From: an uncultured Nitrosospira sp.
Lineage (GTDB): Bacteria; Nitrospirota; Nitrospiria; Nitrospirales; Nitrospiraceae
Length of the DNA: 35,387 nt
Assembly (NCBI GenBank): GCA_900696515.1
Contig: CAADGK010000070.1
Location: forward strand, 1 to 35,387
Direction of reading: 5' to 3'
Shown here: piece after piece, positions 23,799 to 32,201 of the stretch
Numbering within the stretch: position 1 is the stretch's first letter
How the letters are laid out: the number at the start of each line of letters is the position of its first letter
Notes under the pieces: model-generated
Databases searched by the model: none
Told to the model about the DNA's origin: nothing
Seen by the model: the letters and a program-made list of their open reading frames with translations, nothing else
Made by a program: the position numbers and the translations under genes

Positions 23799-25337
23799 GT
23801 GACAATCGCAGTCGTGGTTTTATTAATTGCCCCGCTGCTCGCAGGAGGGCTGAGTCTGGTCGTCCACCGCTCTGCATGGCTCCACGGGATTAATCTCACG
23901 AGTATAGGCGCTCTTGTCACCGCAGAAACCGTGCTCACCCACATGGTGTTGAGCGATGGTCCCGTCCTGGCTTTGGGCGAGTTGGTCTATCTCGACGCGT
24001 TGTCGACCTTTATTTTGTTCATTATTGGTGTGGTGGGACTGGCGTGTTCCTTCTATATGCGTTCGTACATGGACGAGCAAGTCGCCCGCGGCGTCATTGC
24101 GCCGTCACAACTGAACCAGTTCTTTTTTCTTTTCCACATGTTTCTGCTTGCTATGGTGATCGCGACCATTGCCAACAGTGTTGGGATCCAGTGGGTGGCG
24201 ATTGAAGCGACGACGCTCGCAACCACCTTCCTCATTGCTTTTTGGAAGCGACGAGAGTCGCTGGAGGCTGGGTGGAAGTACCTTATTCTGTGTTCGGTCG
24301 GCATTTCACTTGCCTTGTTTGGCGTCGTGCTGCTGTATTACTCGTCACTCCATGTGCTGAGCGATGCCAGTCAAGGATTGAACGTGACGGCGCTCCTGCC
24401 TGTGGCTGACCGGCTCAATCCCCAAGTTCTTAAGTTGGCGTTCATCTTCATCCTGGTGGGATATGGCACCAAGGTGGGCCTCGTCCCGATGCATAGTTGG
24501 CTGCCGGATGCCTACACCGAGGCTCCGGCCCCGGTAGTCGCCATGCTCGCTGGTGTCCTCGAAGTGGTGGCGGCCTATGCCATCCTGAGGGTGAGAGTTA
24601 TTGTTGATCACGCCGTTCCGTTTGCCTTCGCTGGTGAGTTGTTGACATTGCTTGGCTTTGCCTCATTGGTGACGGCAGCGTTCTTCATCCTTATCCAGCA
24701 CAACTATAAGCGGCTGTTTGCCTATTCCAGCATCGAACACATGGGGGTCGCCATGATCGGGTTTGGGATTGGGGGACCGCTGGGAACCTTCGGCGGCCTG
24801 TTTCATCTCATGAATCATGCATTGGCGAAGTCGATGGCCTTTTTTGCAGCGGGCAACATTCACCGTCGCTTTCACACCGTGGAAATCGAGCATGTCCAGG
24901 GACTGGCGATGGCGCAGCCTTGGACAGCTACGGCCCTGCTGATCTCGGGGTTAGCCTTGTCGGCGCTTCCCCCATTTGCGGCATTTCCCAGCGAAGTTCA
25001 GATCCTCACGGCCTTGGCCTCGCAAGGGGTTCCAGGGATGGAGTTTGCTGGGACCTCTGGCATGGTCACCGTGGCCTTATCGGACCAATTCAGTCGGGTT
25101 GCACTCGCTTCAGTGTTTTTGATCGCTGCGGTTCTTTCGTTCGGCGGACTGCTGTATCGCATAACCGGAATGGTATGGGGAACACCGTCTGAGGGCATCG
25201 TCCGGGGAGAACGCTGGACACTAGGTCATCTGCCGATCATTCTGCTTACTATAGCACTTATTGGATTCAGCATGTTTCTGCCCCAGCCTATAAAGAAACT
25301 CTTGGAACAAGCAACCAGCATTCTGGTGATTCAATAG
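23799..25337 (+). CDS. hyfF: HyfF/NuoN-like antiporter-type membrane subunit (Ehr complex)
   Basis: This is a 512-residue polytopic antiporter-like protein starting at GTG. The conserved glutamate is E136 (QWVAIEATTL) and the lysine is K225 (GYGTKVGLVPMHSWLPDAYT). EAPAPVVAMLAGVLEVVAAY and FAYSSIEHMGVAMIGFG are family blocks of HyfF. With HyfB this gives the complex two potential ion-pumping subunits. It has an 11-nt gap after HyfE and a 6-nt gap before HyfG. Confidence 0.93.
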   Translation: MTIAVVVLLIAPLLAGGLSLVVHRSAWLHGINLTSIGALVTAETVLTHMVLSDGPVLALGELVYLDALSTFILFIIGVVGLACSFYMRSYMDEQVARGVIAPSQLNQFFFLFHMFLLAMVIATIANSVGIQWVAIEATTLATTFLIAFWKRRESLEAGWKYLILCSVGISLALFGVVLLYYSSLHVLSDASQGLNVTALLPVADRLNPQVLKLAFIFILVGYGTKVGLVPMHSWLPDAYTEAPAPVVAMLAGVLEVVAAYAILRVRVIVDHAVPFAFAGELLTLLGFASLVTAAFFILIQHNYKRLFAYSSIEHMGVAMIGFGIGGPLGTFGGLFHLMNHALAKSMAFFAAGNIHRRFHTVEIEHVQGLAMAQPWTATALLISGLALSALPPFAAFPSEVQILTALASQGVPGMEFAGTSGMVTVALSDQFSRVALASVFLIAAVLSFGGLLYRITGMVWGTPSEGIVRGERWTLGHLPIILLTIALIGFSMFLPQPIKKLLEQATSILVIQ

Positions 25338-25343
25338 GAGAGG

Positions 25344-26942
25344 ATGAGCATGTCAGAAACCATGTTCTGTGACGATCTCCTCACTGCGGCGTTCCCAGGC
25401 ATTCTGAAGCATGACCCGATTTGTGCAAAGTCTTCACATTTCACGGTTCCCAAGGACCGTCTGCCGGCCATCAGCCACTATATTCATACGCAACCAAGCT
25501 TGCGCGGTCGGCTGACGCTCTTATGGGCCTGTGATGATCGCCCTGTTCGTGACAGCTACGGGCTGTACTACTTGTTTACCTTGGAGGCCTCTCACCACTG
25601 GGTGGTGCTGTCCACTGAATTAGCTGGCCACGATCGGCTGTTTCCCTCTATTACCCCGCACATTCATGCTGCTCAGTGGTATGAGCGCGAGATCCGCGAT
25701 ATGTTTGGGTTGATTCCTCAAGGCCATCCGGATCTTCGTCGTTTGGTTCGACACGAGCATTGGCCGAAGGGAACCCATCCGTTACAGAAGGACTTTTCGT
25801 GGAACCACGTCTTGGAACGGCAACAAGGTGAATACCGTTTTCACCATATTGATGGCGAGGGGGTCTTTGAAGTTCCGGTCGGTCCGATTCATGCCGGCAT
25901 CATCGAGGCGGGACATTTTCGGTTTTCCGTGGCTGGTGAGCCGATCATGCAACTGGAACTGCGGCACTTTTGGAAACATCGTGGCGTTGAAAAATTGTTT
26001 GAGCAACTCACGCTGACCGACGCGGTGCTGCTGGCAGAACGTGTGTCTGGGGACACCACGGTGGGGCACAGTCTCGCCTATTGCCAGGCGGTAGAAGCGC
26101 TCCTGCACCTTGAAGTACCTCGGCGAGCCAATTACCTCCGTTCCCTCTTTTTAGAACTCGAACGACTGTACAATCACCTTGGCGACATTGGTGCCATGTG
26201 CAATGACACGGCCTATGCCCTCGCTCATGCTCATTGTGGTCGGATGAAGGAGCGGATCATGCAACTCAATGACCGGCTGGTTGGTTCACGCTACCTGCGA
26301 GGCGTGATGCAGGTCGGGGGAGTCAGTTGGGATATCGATCGCAGCCAATTCACCACTATCGTTGAAGAGCTCAACGGCATTCAGAAGGATTTCTCCGAAG
26401 TGGGCGCCATCATCTTTGCCAATGCCTCACTCACAGATCGGCTGGAGACCACCGGGGTTTTGACGGAACGGATTGCCTTGGATCACGGCGTGACGGGAGT
26501 GGTTGGACGGGCATCGGGGATAGATCAGGACGTCCGACGGGATCGCCCCTTTGCGGCGTATGATGAACTACCCGTGAACGTTCCGCTCTATCGCTACGGT
26601 GACGTGCGGGCAAGATTGCGTGTCCGGGGCGATGAAATCCATGAGTCCATTCGGCTCATTCGCGAAGTACGCGATAAAATTCCGAACGGTCCAATCGCCA
26701 GTCAACCCTGTTCCCTACCAAAGCCTGGCGGATGGACACTGGCAGCGGTTGAAGGGTGGCGGGGCGAGATTTTGTATATGGTGATGGCAGGGGAAGACGG
26801 CCGGATTCATCGATGCAAGGTCCGAGACCCATCCTTTGTGAATTGGCCTGCGATTCAATGGGCGGTGCTGGGCAACATTATCCCGGACTTTCCGCTCATC
26901 AACAAGAGCTTCAACCTCTCATACGCTGGGAACGATCTATAG
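25344..26942 (+). CDS. hyfG: HyfG-like NuoC-NuoD fusion, lacking Ni-ligating cysteines (Ehr complex)
   Basis: This is a 532-residue fusion of a NuoC-like N-terminal domain (about 1-150; ERE-IRDMFGLIPQGHPDLRR is diagnostic) and a [NiFe]-hydrogenase/NuoD-like large subunit. Where hydrogenases carry the first CxxC (ERICGxC), this protein has AERVSGDTTVGH (S235, T238). Where they carry DPCxxC it has RDPSFVNW (S497, N500). All four nickel ligands are therefore replaced, and the protein cannot form a [NiFe] site. The rest of the fold is intact (FANASLTDRLETTGVLT, PDFPLINKSFNLSYAGNDL). This defines the cluster as Ehr type rather than hydrogenase. No hydrogenase-maturation genes are in the window. 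Confidence 0.93.
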   Translation: MSMSETMFCDDLLTAAFPGILKHDPICAKSSHFTVPKDRLPAISHYIHTQPSLRGRLTLLWACDDRPVRDSYGLYYLFTLEASHHWVVLSTELAGHDRLFPSITPHIHAAQWYEREIRDMFGLIPQGHPDLRRLVRHEHWPKGTHPLQKDFSWNHVLERQQGEYRFHHIDGEGVFEVPVGPIHAGIIEAGHFRFSVAGEPIMQLELRHFWKHRGVEKLFEQLTLTDAVLLAERVSGDTTVGHSLAYCQAVEALLHLEVPRRANYLRSLFLELERLYNHLGDIGAMCNDTAYALAHAHCGRMKERIMQLNDRLVGSRYLRGVMQVGGVSWDIDRSQFTTIVEELNGIQKDFSEVGAIIFANASLTDRLETTGVLTERIALDHGVTGVVGRASGIDQDVRRDRPFAAYDELPVNVPLYRYGDVRARLRVRGDEIHESIRLIREVRDKIPNGPIASQPCSLPKPGGWTLAAVEGWRGEILYMVMAGEDGRIHRCKVRDPSFVNWPAIQWAVLGNIIPDFPLINKSFNLSYAGNDL

Positions 26943-26953
26943 GGAGGCCGAAC

Positions 26954-27463
26954 ATGTTCCGCATCATCAAAAAAAGCCTGAGGATCGGAGTCGTGACGGG
27001 TCGTTATCAGAAAGCGGAAAAACCTGAACTGCCGGTTACGCCTGAGGCTCAGGACAAAGCTAGCCCCTTCAAACGATCGCTCGCGATCCGTGAAGTGGAT
27101 ACCGGATCCTGCAACGCCTGTGAAATGGAAATGAGCGCACTCTTGAACCCTGTGTACGATGCTGACCGATTCGGCATACACATCGCTGCATCGCCACGCC
27201 ATGCGGATGCCTTGGTGGTAACGGGGCCGGTCACCGTCAACATGGAGCGAGCGTTGAAAGACGTGTACAGGCAAACACCTGATCCGAAGATCGTCATTGC
27301 GCTTGGTGACTGCGCAATCAACTGTGGCATATTCAAAGGCAGTTATGCCGTGACAGGACCAGTAGAACGGCACATCCCTGTTGATGTCCGAATCCCAGGT
27401 TGCCCGCCGCGTCCGGCAGAAATTCTTGCGGCTCTGTCAGAGTTGCGTAAGCCAAAGGGATGA
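26954..27463 (+). CDS. hyfI: HyfI/NuoB-like iron-sulfur subunit (Ehr complex)
   Basis: This is a 169-residue soluble subunit. Cysteines C53, C56 (TGSCNACEMEM), C120 (ALGDCAINCG) and C150 (PGCPPRP) match the four ligands of the proximal [4Fe-4S] cluster (N2 in complex I). It therefore keeps an electron-transfer centre although its partner HyfG has lost the nickel site. The start at 26954 follows AGGGAGG; a longer upstream frame overlapping HyfG was rejected. It is the last gene of the hyfBCEFGI-like operon, with an 11-nt gap after HyfG. No HyfA/HyfH ferredoxin-like subunit is present. Confidence 0.94.
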   Translation: MFRIIKKSLRIGVVTGRYQKAEKPELPVTPEAQDKASPFKRSLAIREVDTGSCNACEMEMSALLNPVYDADRFGIHIAASPRHADALVVTGPVTVNMERALKDVYRQTPDPKIVIALGDCAINCGIFKGSYAVTGPVERHIPVDVRIPGCPPRPAEILAALSELRKPKG

Positions 27464-27694
27464 AGCCTATCAGCAGGGAGCCTATGACACAGTCGACGAG
27501 GTTATGGAGGAAGACTGTCAGGCAAGAGCCTCAGAGCAACGAGAGCGTCTGGACGAAGGTTCGTGCAAATTGTCTTCTCTGCAGGCGAAAGCCCCCCTCT
27601 CCTGCTACATTATCAGACGGCAAGGACATGCGGTGTTTGATGCTAAGGATGATCGGCCCCTCTCGTATTTCACGCACATCTTGGATGAGATGGT

Positions 27695-29008
27695 ATGTCT
27701 AGCAGCAAACCCCGCGTGTTGATTCTTGGTGGCGGCTTCGGCGGGATGTATGCTGCGTTGGAATTCGAACGTGCACTGGCGCATGGCGCCAAGCTGGATG
27801 TCATCCTCGTCAATCACGACAACTTTTTCCTCTTCACTCCAATGCTACACGAAGTCGCCGCGAGCGACCTCGATATTACCAATATCGTCAGCCCGATCCG
27901 CAAGCTGCTGCGGAGGGTGACATTCTTTCATGGCGAGATCGAAACCATCGATCTCGCACATCAACGGGTGGGAGTCTCGCACGGGCATGAGAACCATTGC
28001 CATGCACTGCCGTACGACCACCTCATATTGGCTCTCGGGTCCACCACGAACTTCTTCGATATCCCTGGCTTAGCTGATCGGGCCTTCACCATGAAATCAT
28101 TGAGCGACGCAATTGTGCTGCGTAACCATCTCATCGCAAATCTTGAGGAGGCCGACTTTGAGTGTGGCACCTCGCAGCGCACGGGTTTACTGAATTTCGT
28201 CGTGGCGGGCGGCGGCTTCGCCGGGGTTGAAACCATTGCAGCCATGAATGACTTTTTGCGGGAGGCAGTAGAGTTTTTCCCGCATCTTCGGGAAGACATG
28301 CTGCGAATCATCCTGGTCAGTTCTGGTCGGGATATCTTGCCTGAACTGGGGGAAAAGCTCGGCACCTATGCGCAGCACAAACTCGCTGAACAGAAGGTGG
28401 AAATTCGCTCAAACTGCAAGGTCACCGCTGTGAAAGATCAGGACGTTACACTGAGTGATGGGACGACGATTACCACGAATACGCTAGTGTGGACCGCCGG
28501 CATCAGCCCGCATGCCCTGTTGAACACTCTCCCATTTGAAAAGATTAAAGGCCGCGTCCTGGTCAACGAGTACCTGGAGGTTCCCGGATGGCCGGGCGTC
28601 TGGGCTTTGGGCGACTGTGCGATGGTGCCGGATCGCAAGACCGGTGAGTTTCACCCTCCGACCGCGCAACACGCGCTGCGTGAAGGGAAGATTGCGGCTC
28701 AGAATATCCTCGCCACCGTGCGCCGGGGGTGGAAGAAGCCGTTTGTCTACTCTACGATCGGACTCCTGGCTCCGATTGGGAAGCGCACCGGTGTCGCGAA
28801 CATTCTCGGCGTGAACTTTTCAGGCTTCATTGCCTGGTGGCTGTGGCGCACGATCTACCTGATGAAACTGCCCCGATTCGAGAAGAAAATTCTGGTGGCT
28901 TTGGACTGGACGCTGGATGTGCTCTTCTCTAAGGATCTGGTCCACTTCCGCACGACGCGTTCGCCAACGTCACCACCCGGCGAAGTAAATTTGAAGAAAC
29001 CGGCCTAA
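27695..29008 (+). CDS. Type II NADH dehydrogenase-like flavoprotein
   Basis: This is a 437-residue protein of the NDH-2 family, which oxidises NADH and reduces quinone without pumping ions. The N-terminal FAD motif is LILGGGFGGMYAALEFE and the NAD-binding motif is VVAGGGFAGVETIAAM, followed by WTAGISPHALLNTL and WALGDCAMVPD. The C-terminal stretch (FIAWWLWRTIYLMKLP, then FEKKILVALDWTLD) is the amphipathic membrane-binding end typical of NDH-2. It lies 231 nt after the Ehr operon on the same strand and could be its redox partner or an alternative NADH entry point. Substrate preference (NADH, NADPH or sulfide as in SQR) is not proven, but no SQR-type cysteines were seen. Confidence 0.88.
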   Translation: MSSSKPRVLILGGGFGGMYAALEFERALAHGAKLDVILVNHDNFFLFTPMLHEVAASDLDITNIVSPIRKLLRRVTFFHGEIETIDLAHQRVGVSHGHENHCHALPYDHLILALGSTTNFFDIPGLADRAFTMKSLSDAIVLRNHLIANLEEADFECGTSQRTGLLNFVVAGGGFAGVETIAAMNDFLREAVEFFPHLREDMLRIILVSSGRDILPELGEKLGTYAQHKLAEQKVEIRSNCKVTAVKDQDVTLSDGTTITTNTLVWTAGISPHALLNTLPFEKIKGRVLVNEYLEVPGWPGVWALGDCAMVPDRKTGEFHPPTAQHALREGKIAAQNILATVRRGWKKPFVYSTIGLLAPIGKRTGVANILGVNFSGFIAWWLWRTIYLMKLPRFEKKILVALDWTLDVLFSKDLVHFRTTRSPTSPPGEVNLKKPA

Positions 29009-29105
29009 ACCCTGCACCACTCATTCAGGTTGAACTGTCGTGGTAAAGTTTCTGCGAGCCTTGAGGTAACTCGCTCAACGCCTTTGCAGGCCGGTTTGGG
29101 GTTAC

Positions 29106-29501
29106 TCAGACCGCGTAGGGTGTATGTGTCGGCGGGAGATCACGGGGTGTTTGTTGCATGTCACCTGCAGTGCTCTTCGCTCGCTCGTGCTGTGCCATGA
29201 ACTCTGTCAATCGAGTGTGGGCACTGTCATCGATGTGTGTGATCTCCCATCCCGTGTGACGACCTTCAGACCACCGGACAATGGCGGAATCAATGAAGAC
29301 GGGATGACAACCGTTCATATCACGCAGGGTCATCAAGACGCTCTTTCCGAGACCGATCGGTATCGGCCGATCCACTGTCCCGCGCCAGCCTGTTACCGAA
29401 ATATCCCAGATAATTCCATTGATTGCTGCGCCATCGGTAAAGCAGACAAATTGACACTGAACAGGAGACCGTAACGCCTTGCGAACTGAGTAGGTTTTCA
29501 T
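29106..29501 (-). CDS. PilZ domain protein
   Basis: This is a 131-residue protein. RKALRSPVQCQF carries an RxxxR motif (R7, R11) and IIWDISVTGWRG carries DxSxxG, the two c-di-GMP-binding elements of PilZ. The middle (FIDSAIVRWSEGRHTGWEIT) completes the barrel, and the tail is polar. AGGAGG precedes the ATG by only about 3 nt. It is convergent with the NADH dehydrogenase gene. Binding of c-di-GMP is inferred from the motifs. Confidence 0.75.
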   Translation of the reverse strand: MKTYSVRKALRSPVQCQFVCFTDGAAINGIIWDISVTGWRGTVDRPIPIGLGKSVLMTLRDMNGCHPVFIDSAIVRWSEGRHTGWEITHIDDSAHTRLTEFMAQHERAKSTAGDMQQTPRDLPPTHTPYAV

Positions 29502-30514
29502 CAGCCTCCTCGTGGCTCATGCGGTTGGACTCAGATTGTCGTCTCCTCACGAGTCTAATTGAACCGAGCTGATCTGCCATGCCCCGTAAGGAGGGTAGGG
29601 GAGCACCATGGGAAGGGGAGGACAACGAGCCGTCTCAGTGATCGCCAGCCATGCTGAGGATAACAAGATCGAACCGCTTTCCATGGATTCCGCCGATTCA
29701 GGGCCGAGAACATGACGGCGAGCGGCATGAACGGCGAGTTCGTCGTGCAGGGCACCTTGATACCCGCACGTCAGCATCAGAGAGAGGAAGAAATGCCAGG
29801 CGCGGTTGGCGCAACGCAGAAGGTGATGAGGGAGGTTCACATGACTGGGGAGCGATGGGGGTCGTGACGAGCCCAAGCAGCTCGCGTTACGTGGTCCTCC
29901 TCATGGCACGAGCCCTCCTGACGCCCTATTCGGATCGCTTAGGCAATCTTTGGTCTGTTCGCCAGCGTACTGGCAATCAGATCGCTGGATAATTAGCGCA
30001 GCTTGATCTCCAACTCTTCGAAGGACTCCCCGTGCACCTGGTGGTCAGGATGGTCCTGGAGATAGCCGCACCACTTGCCATGATCTTAGGAACACAGAAA
30101 TTTCGTCATGTGGCGGAGTATACCGGTAACCCACCGATGCACACAGCATATTGTCAATTTACACCGAAGAGCCCCCTGATCGAACGTCATGAGCGATGGC
30201 CCCTATCGCCTAGAGAATCACCCACGCACCGATCATGATTGTAAATATGGCCAAAGCGCTGCAGAAGTAATCTATCCAGTTCAGTGTCCTCCACTGCCTA
30301 CACTGTTTTAGTAAGTCAGGCCTTTCTGTAGAGGCTCATCCCTACATGCCAATACATGGCAGATTAATTATCGCTCATTCAGAACAAGCATCTTGACAGG
30401 CGCTCTGCATCCGCGTACTAGTTCACACAACAAACAACTAAGGTCAATATATTAGTATAACTACATACAGTATTGCGCATGCCGACATCGGACATGTGTC
30501 GTGCAAGGACTCGC
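29502..30514. other. About 1 kb without a recognisable gene at the edge of the conjugation cluster
   Basis: No ORF here has a convincing start, motif or composition. The part from about 30240 to 30480 is visibly richer in A and T than the flanks and holds the candidate trb promoter and a short dyad (TGCCA, 5 nt, TGGCA at 30347-30361). I found no tRNA gene and no obvious attachment-site repeat that would define an element end. Confidence 0.5.
30393..30421 (+). promoter_or_regulatory. Candidate sigma-70 promoter of the trb operon
   Basis: TTGACA (30393-30398) is a perfect -35; 17 nt later TACTAG (30416-30421) is a weak -10 (3 of 6). It is in the A/T-rich segment 94 nt before the trbB start. 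An alternative -10 (TATAAC around 30456) lacks a good -35. Confidence 0.4.
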
Positions 30515-31489
30515 ATGGATGATGGACCCTCGACGAAAGAACGCGCTCGCCGGATGATTGAGCGGGATATGGGGCCATTGTTACTCGAAACCCTCCATGA
30601 TGCACGCACCGTGGAAGTCATGCTGAACGCGGATGGGCGGCTCTGGTGTGAACGGCTCGGGCAGGGGATGGCGTGTATTGGGACGTTTCCCGCCGCCCGT
30701 GCGGAAGCCATCATCAAAACCGTGGCAGGGTTTCATCGCAAGGAAATTACGCGGCAATCTCCGTATCTCGACGGGGAATTTCCTCTCGACGGCTCCCGGT
30801 TTGCCGCACAGATCCCGCCGATTGTTCCCGCTCCGACGTTCGCCATTCGCAAACGGGCGCTCGCGGTCTTTCGATTTGAGCAGTATGTGGAGCAGGGAAT
30901 CATGACGGCGCGGCAACGAGACGTGCTGCTCACCGCCATCATCACCCGGCGCAATATTCTGGTCGTGGGCGGGACGGGGTCGGGCAAGACGACGCTCGTG
31001 AATGCCCTGATCGATACCATGATGGACACCTTTCCCCATCTGCGCGTGTTTATCTTCGAAGACACCGCCGAAATCCAATGCCGTGCCGATAACTGCGTGC
31101 AATACCACACCACCGTGGATGTCACGATGGCGAAGCTCTTGAAGATCTCCATGCGCATGCGGCCCGACACGATCTTAGTCGGAGAAGTCCGAGGGCCGGA
31201 AGCCTTGGATCTGCTGATGGCGTGGAACAGCGGACATGAAGGGGGCATTGCGACCTTGCATGCGAACCATGCCAGAGCCGGACTTTCGAAGCTGGCGCTC
31301 TATATCAGCATGAACCAAGACTATCCCAAACCGATCGAACCCCTGATCGCCGAAGCCGTGCAGGTCGTGGTGCACATCACACGCTGTGCAGACGGTCGTC
31401 GCGTCGAGGACATTCTCGAAGTCCAGGGCTATGAGCAGGGACAGTACATCACCAGGTCACTGATTGAACCGAAGGAGCACGATCAATGA
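30515..31489 (+). CDS. trbB: Conjugal transfer ATPase TrbB (VirB11 family)
   Basis: This is a hexameric secretion ATPase of about 324 residues. Walker A is [10 protein letters not shown] (about residue 152), the Asp box is [13 protein letters not shown], Walker B is [17 protein letters not shown] and the His box is [14 protein letters not shown]. It energises pilus assembly and substrate transfer at the inner membrane. The ATG at 30515 was chosen over upstream TTG/ATG options because AAGGA lies 5 nt before it. Its stop overlaps the start of trbC. It begins the trbBCDEF order found in IncP plasmids such as RP4. Confidence 0.95.
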   Translation: MDDGPSTKERARRMIERDMGPLLLETLHDARTVEVMLNADGRLWCERLGQGMACIGTFPAARAEAIIKTVAGFHRKEITRQSPYLDGEFPLDGSRFAAQIPPIVPAPTFAIRKRALAVFRFEQYVEQGIMTARQRDVLLTAIITRRNILVVGGTGSGKTTLVNALIDTMMDTFPHLRVFIFEDTAEIQCRADNCVQYHTTVDVTMAKLLKISMRMRPDTILVGEVRGPEALDLLMAWNSGHEGGIATLHANHARAGLSKLALYISMNQDYPKPIEPLIAEAVQVVVHITRCADGRRVEDILEVQGYEQGQYITRSLIEPKEHDQ

Positions 31490-31887
31490 GCACTGTATCG
31501 CACTGGAAACAATACCTGTGGTGCGTCGGCGTCCTGCTGATGCTGTGTGTCATCACCATGCCGCAGGAGGCCCACGCGGCGGGGACGGCTGGGGGCGGTC
31601 TCCCCTACGAATCCGCGTTGACCCGGTTGCGGGCGTCGATCACCGGCCCCGTCGCCTTTACCTTGTCATTAATCGGGATTGTGGGCGCTGCCGGGGTATT
31701 GATCTTCGGCGGCGAACTGACGGGTTTTTTGCGCATGATGGTCTTTTTGGTGTTACTGATCGCCATCCTTGTGGGCGCCCAAAACGTGCTGACGACGCTC
31801 TTCGCCGCAGGAGCCGAGATCGCATGGAGCGGGAAGGGGAAGGCGCTGGCGGCATCGGCTCATCCTGAACTGATGAGGCGGAGCTGA
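31486..31887 (+). CDS. trbC: Conjugal pilin TrbC (VirB2 family)
   Basis: This is a 133-residue protein. The signal peptide is about residues 1-31 (ending EAHA), followed by two hydrophobic segments ([37 protein letters not shown]) joined by a short loop, the layout of the TrbC/VirB2 pilin. In RP4, TrbC is processed and cyclised; whether that occurs here is not visible. It overlaps trbB by 4 nt and is 2 nt from trbD. Confidence 0.9.
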   Translation: MSTVSHWKQYLWCVGVLLMLCVITMPQEAHAAGTAGGGLPYESALTRLRASITGPVAFTLSLIGIVGAAGVLIFGGELTGFLRMMVFLVLLIAILVGAQNVLTTLFAAGAEIAWSGKGKALAASAHPELMRRS

Positions 31888-31889
31888 CC

Positions 31890-32201
31890 ATGGCGCTCCG
31901 CAAGATCCCAATTCGTCGCGTCATGCATCGAGACAATCTATTTCTGGGCGGGGACCGCGAACTGGTGCTGTTCTGTGGCGCGGTCGCGTTTGCGCTGGTC
32001 TTCACCGCGCAAGAGCTGCGAGCCGGGATCATCGGCGTGAGTCTGTGGTTTGTGATGCTCTACATCCTGCGACTCATGGCCAAAGCCGATCCGAAGTTGC
32101 GGTACGTCTATCTGCGTCAGTTGATCTACAAACCGTACTATCCCGCCCGCAGTACCCCCTGGCGGGTGAACAGCACGAGGCAGGGGAATCAGTACACATG
32201 A
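31890..32201 (+). CDS. trbD: Conjugal transfer protein TrbD (VirB3 family)
   Basis: This is a 103-residue inner-membrane protein. The N-terminus IPIRRVMHRDNLFLGGDREL is the classic start of TrbD, followed by one or two membrane segments (VLFCGAVAFALVFTAQEL, GIIGVSLWFVMLYILRLM) and a basic tail. GGCGGAG precedes the ATG. TrbD/VirB3 works with the TrbE ATPase. Its stop overlaps the trbE start (ATGA). Confidence 0.92.
   Translation: MALRKIPIRRVMHRDNLFLGGDRELVLFCGAVAFALVFTAQELRAGIIGVSLWFVMLYILRLMAKADPKLRYVYLRQLIYKPYYPARSTPWRVNSTRQGNQYT

Noticed and set aside
25423-25437. Third GTGCAAAG-type dyad
   Set aside because: The second arm is broken and it lies inside the hyfG coding region with no promoter nearby.
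25344-26942. Group 4 [NiFe] hydrogenase large subunit
   Set aside because: All four nickel-ligand positions are non-cysteine and no maturation genes are present, so the hydrogenase label is wrong.
27464-27694. Open frame overlapping the end of hyfI and running into the NDH-2 gene
   Set aside because: No ribosome-binding site, large overlaps at both ends and no recognisable motif; the 231-nt gap is left without a gene.
28997-29097. 9-bp inverted repeat (AAACCGGCC / GGCCGGTTT) after the NDH-2 gene as terminator
   Set aside because: The arms are over 80 nt apart and no T-run follows, so it is not a typical Rho-independent terminator.
29547-29876. 109-residue minus-strand open frame before the trb cluster
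   Set aside because: No motif, no start signal and composition typical of a chance frame in G/C-rich DNA.
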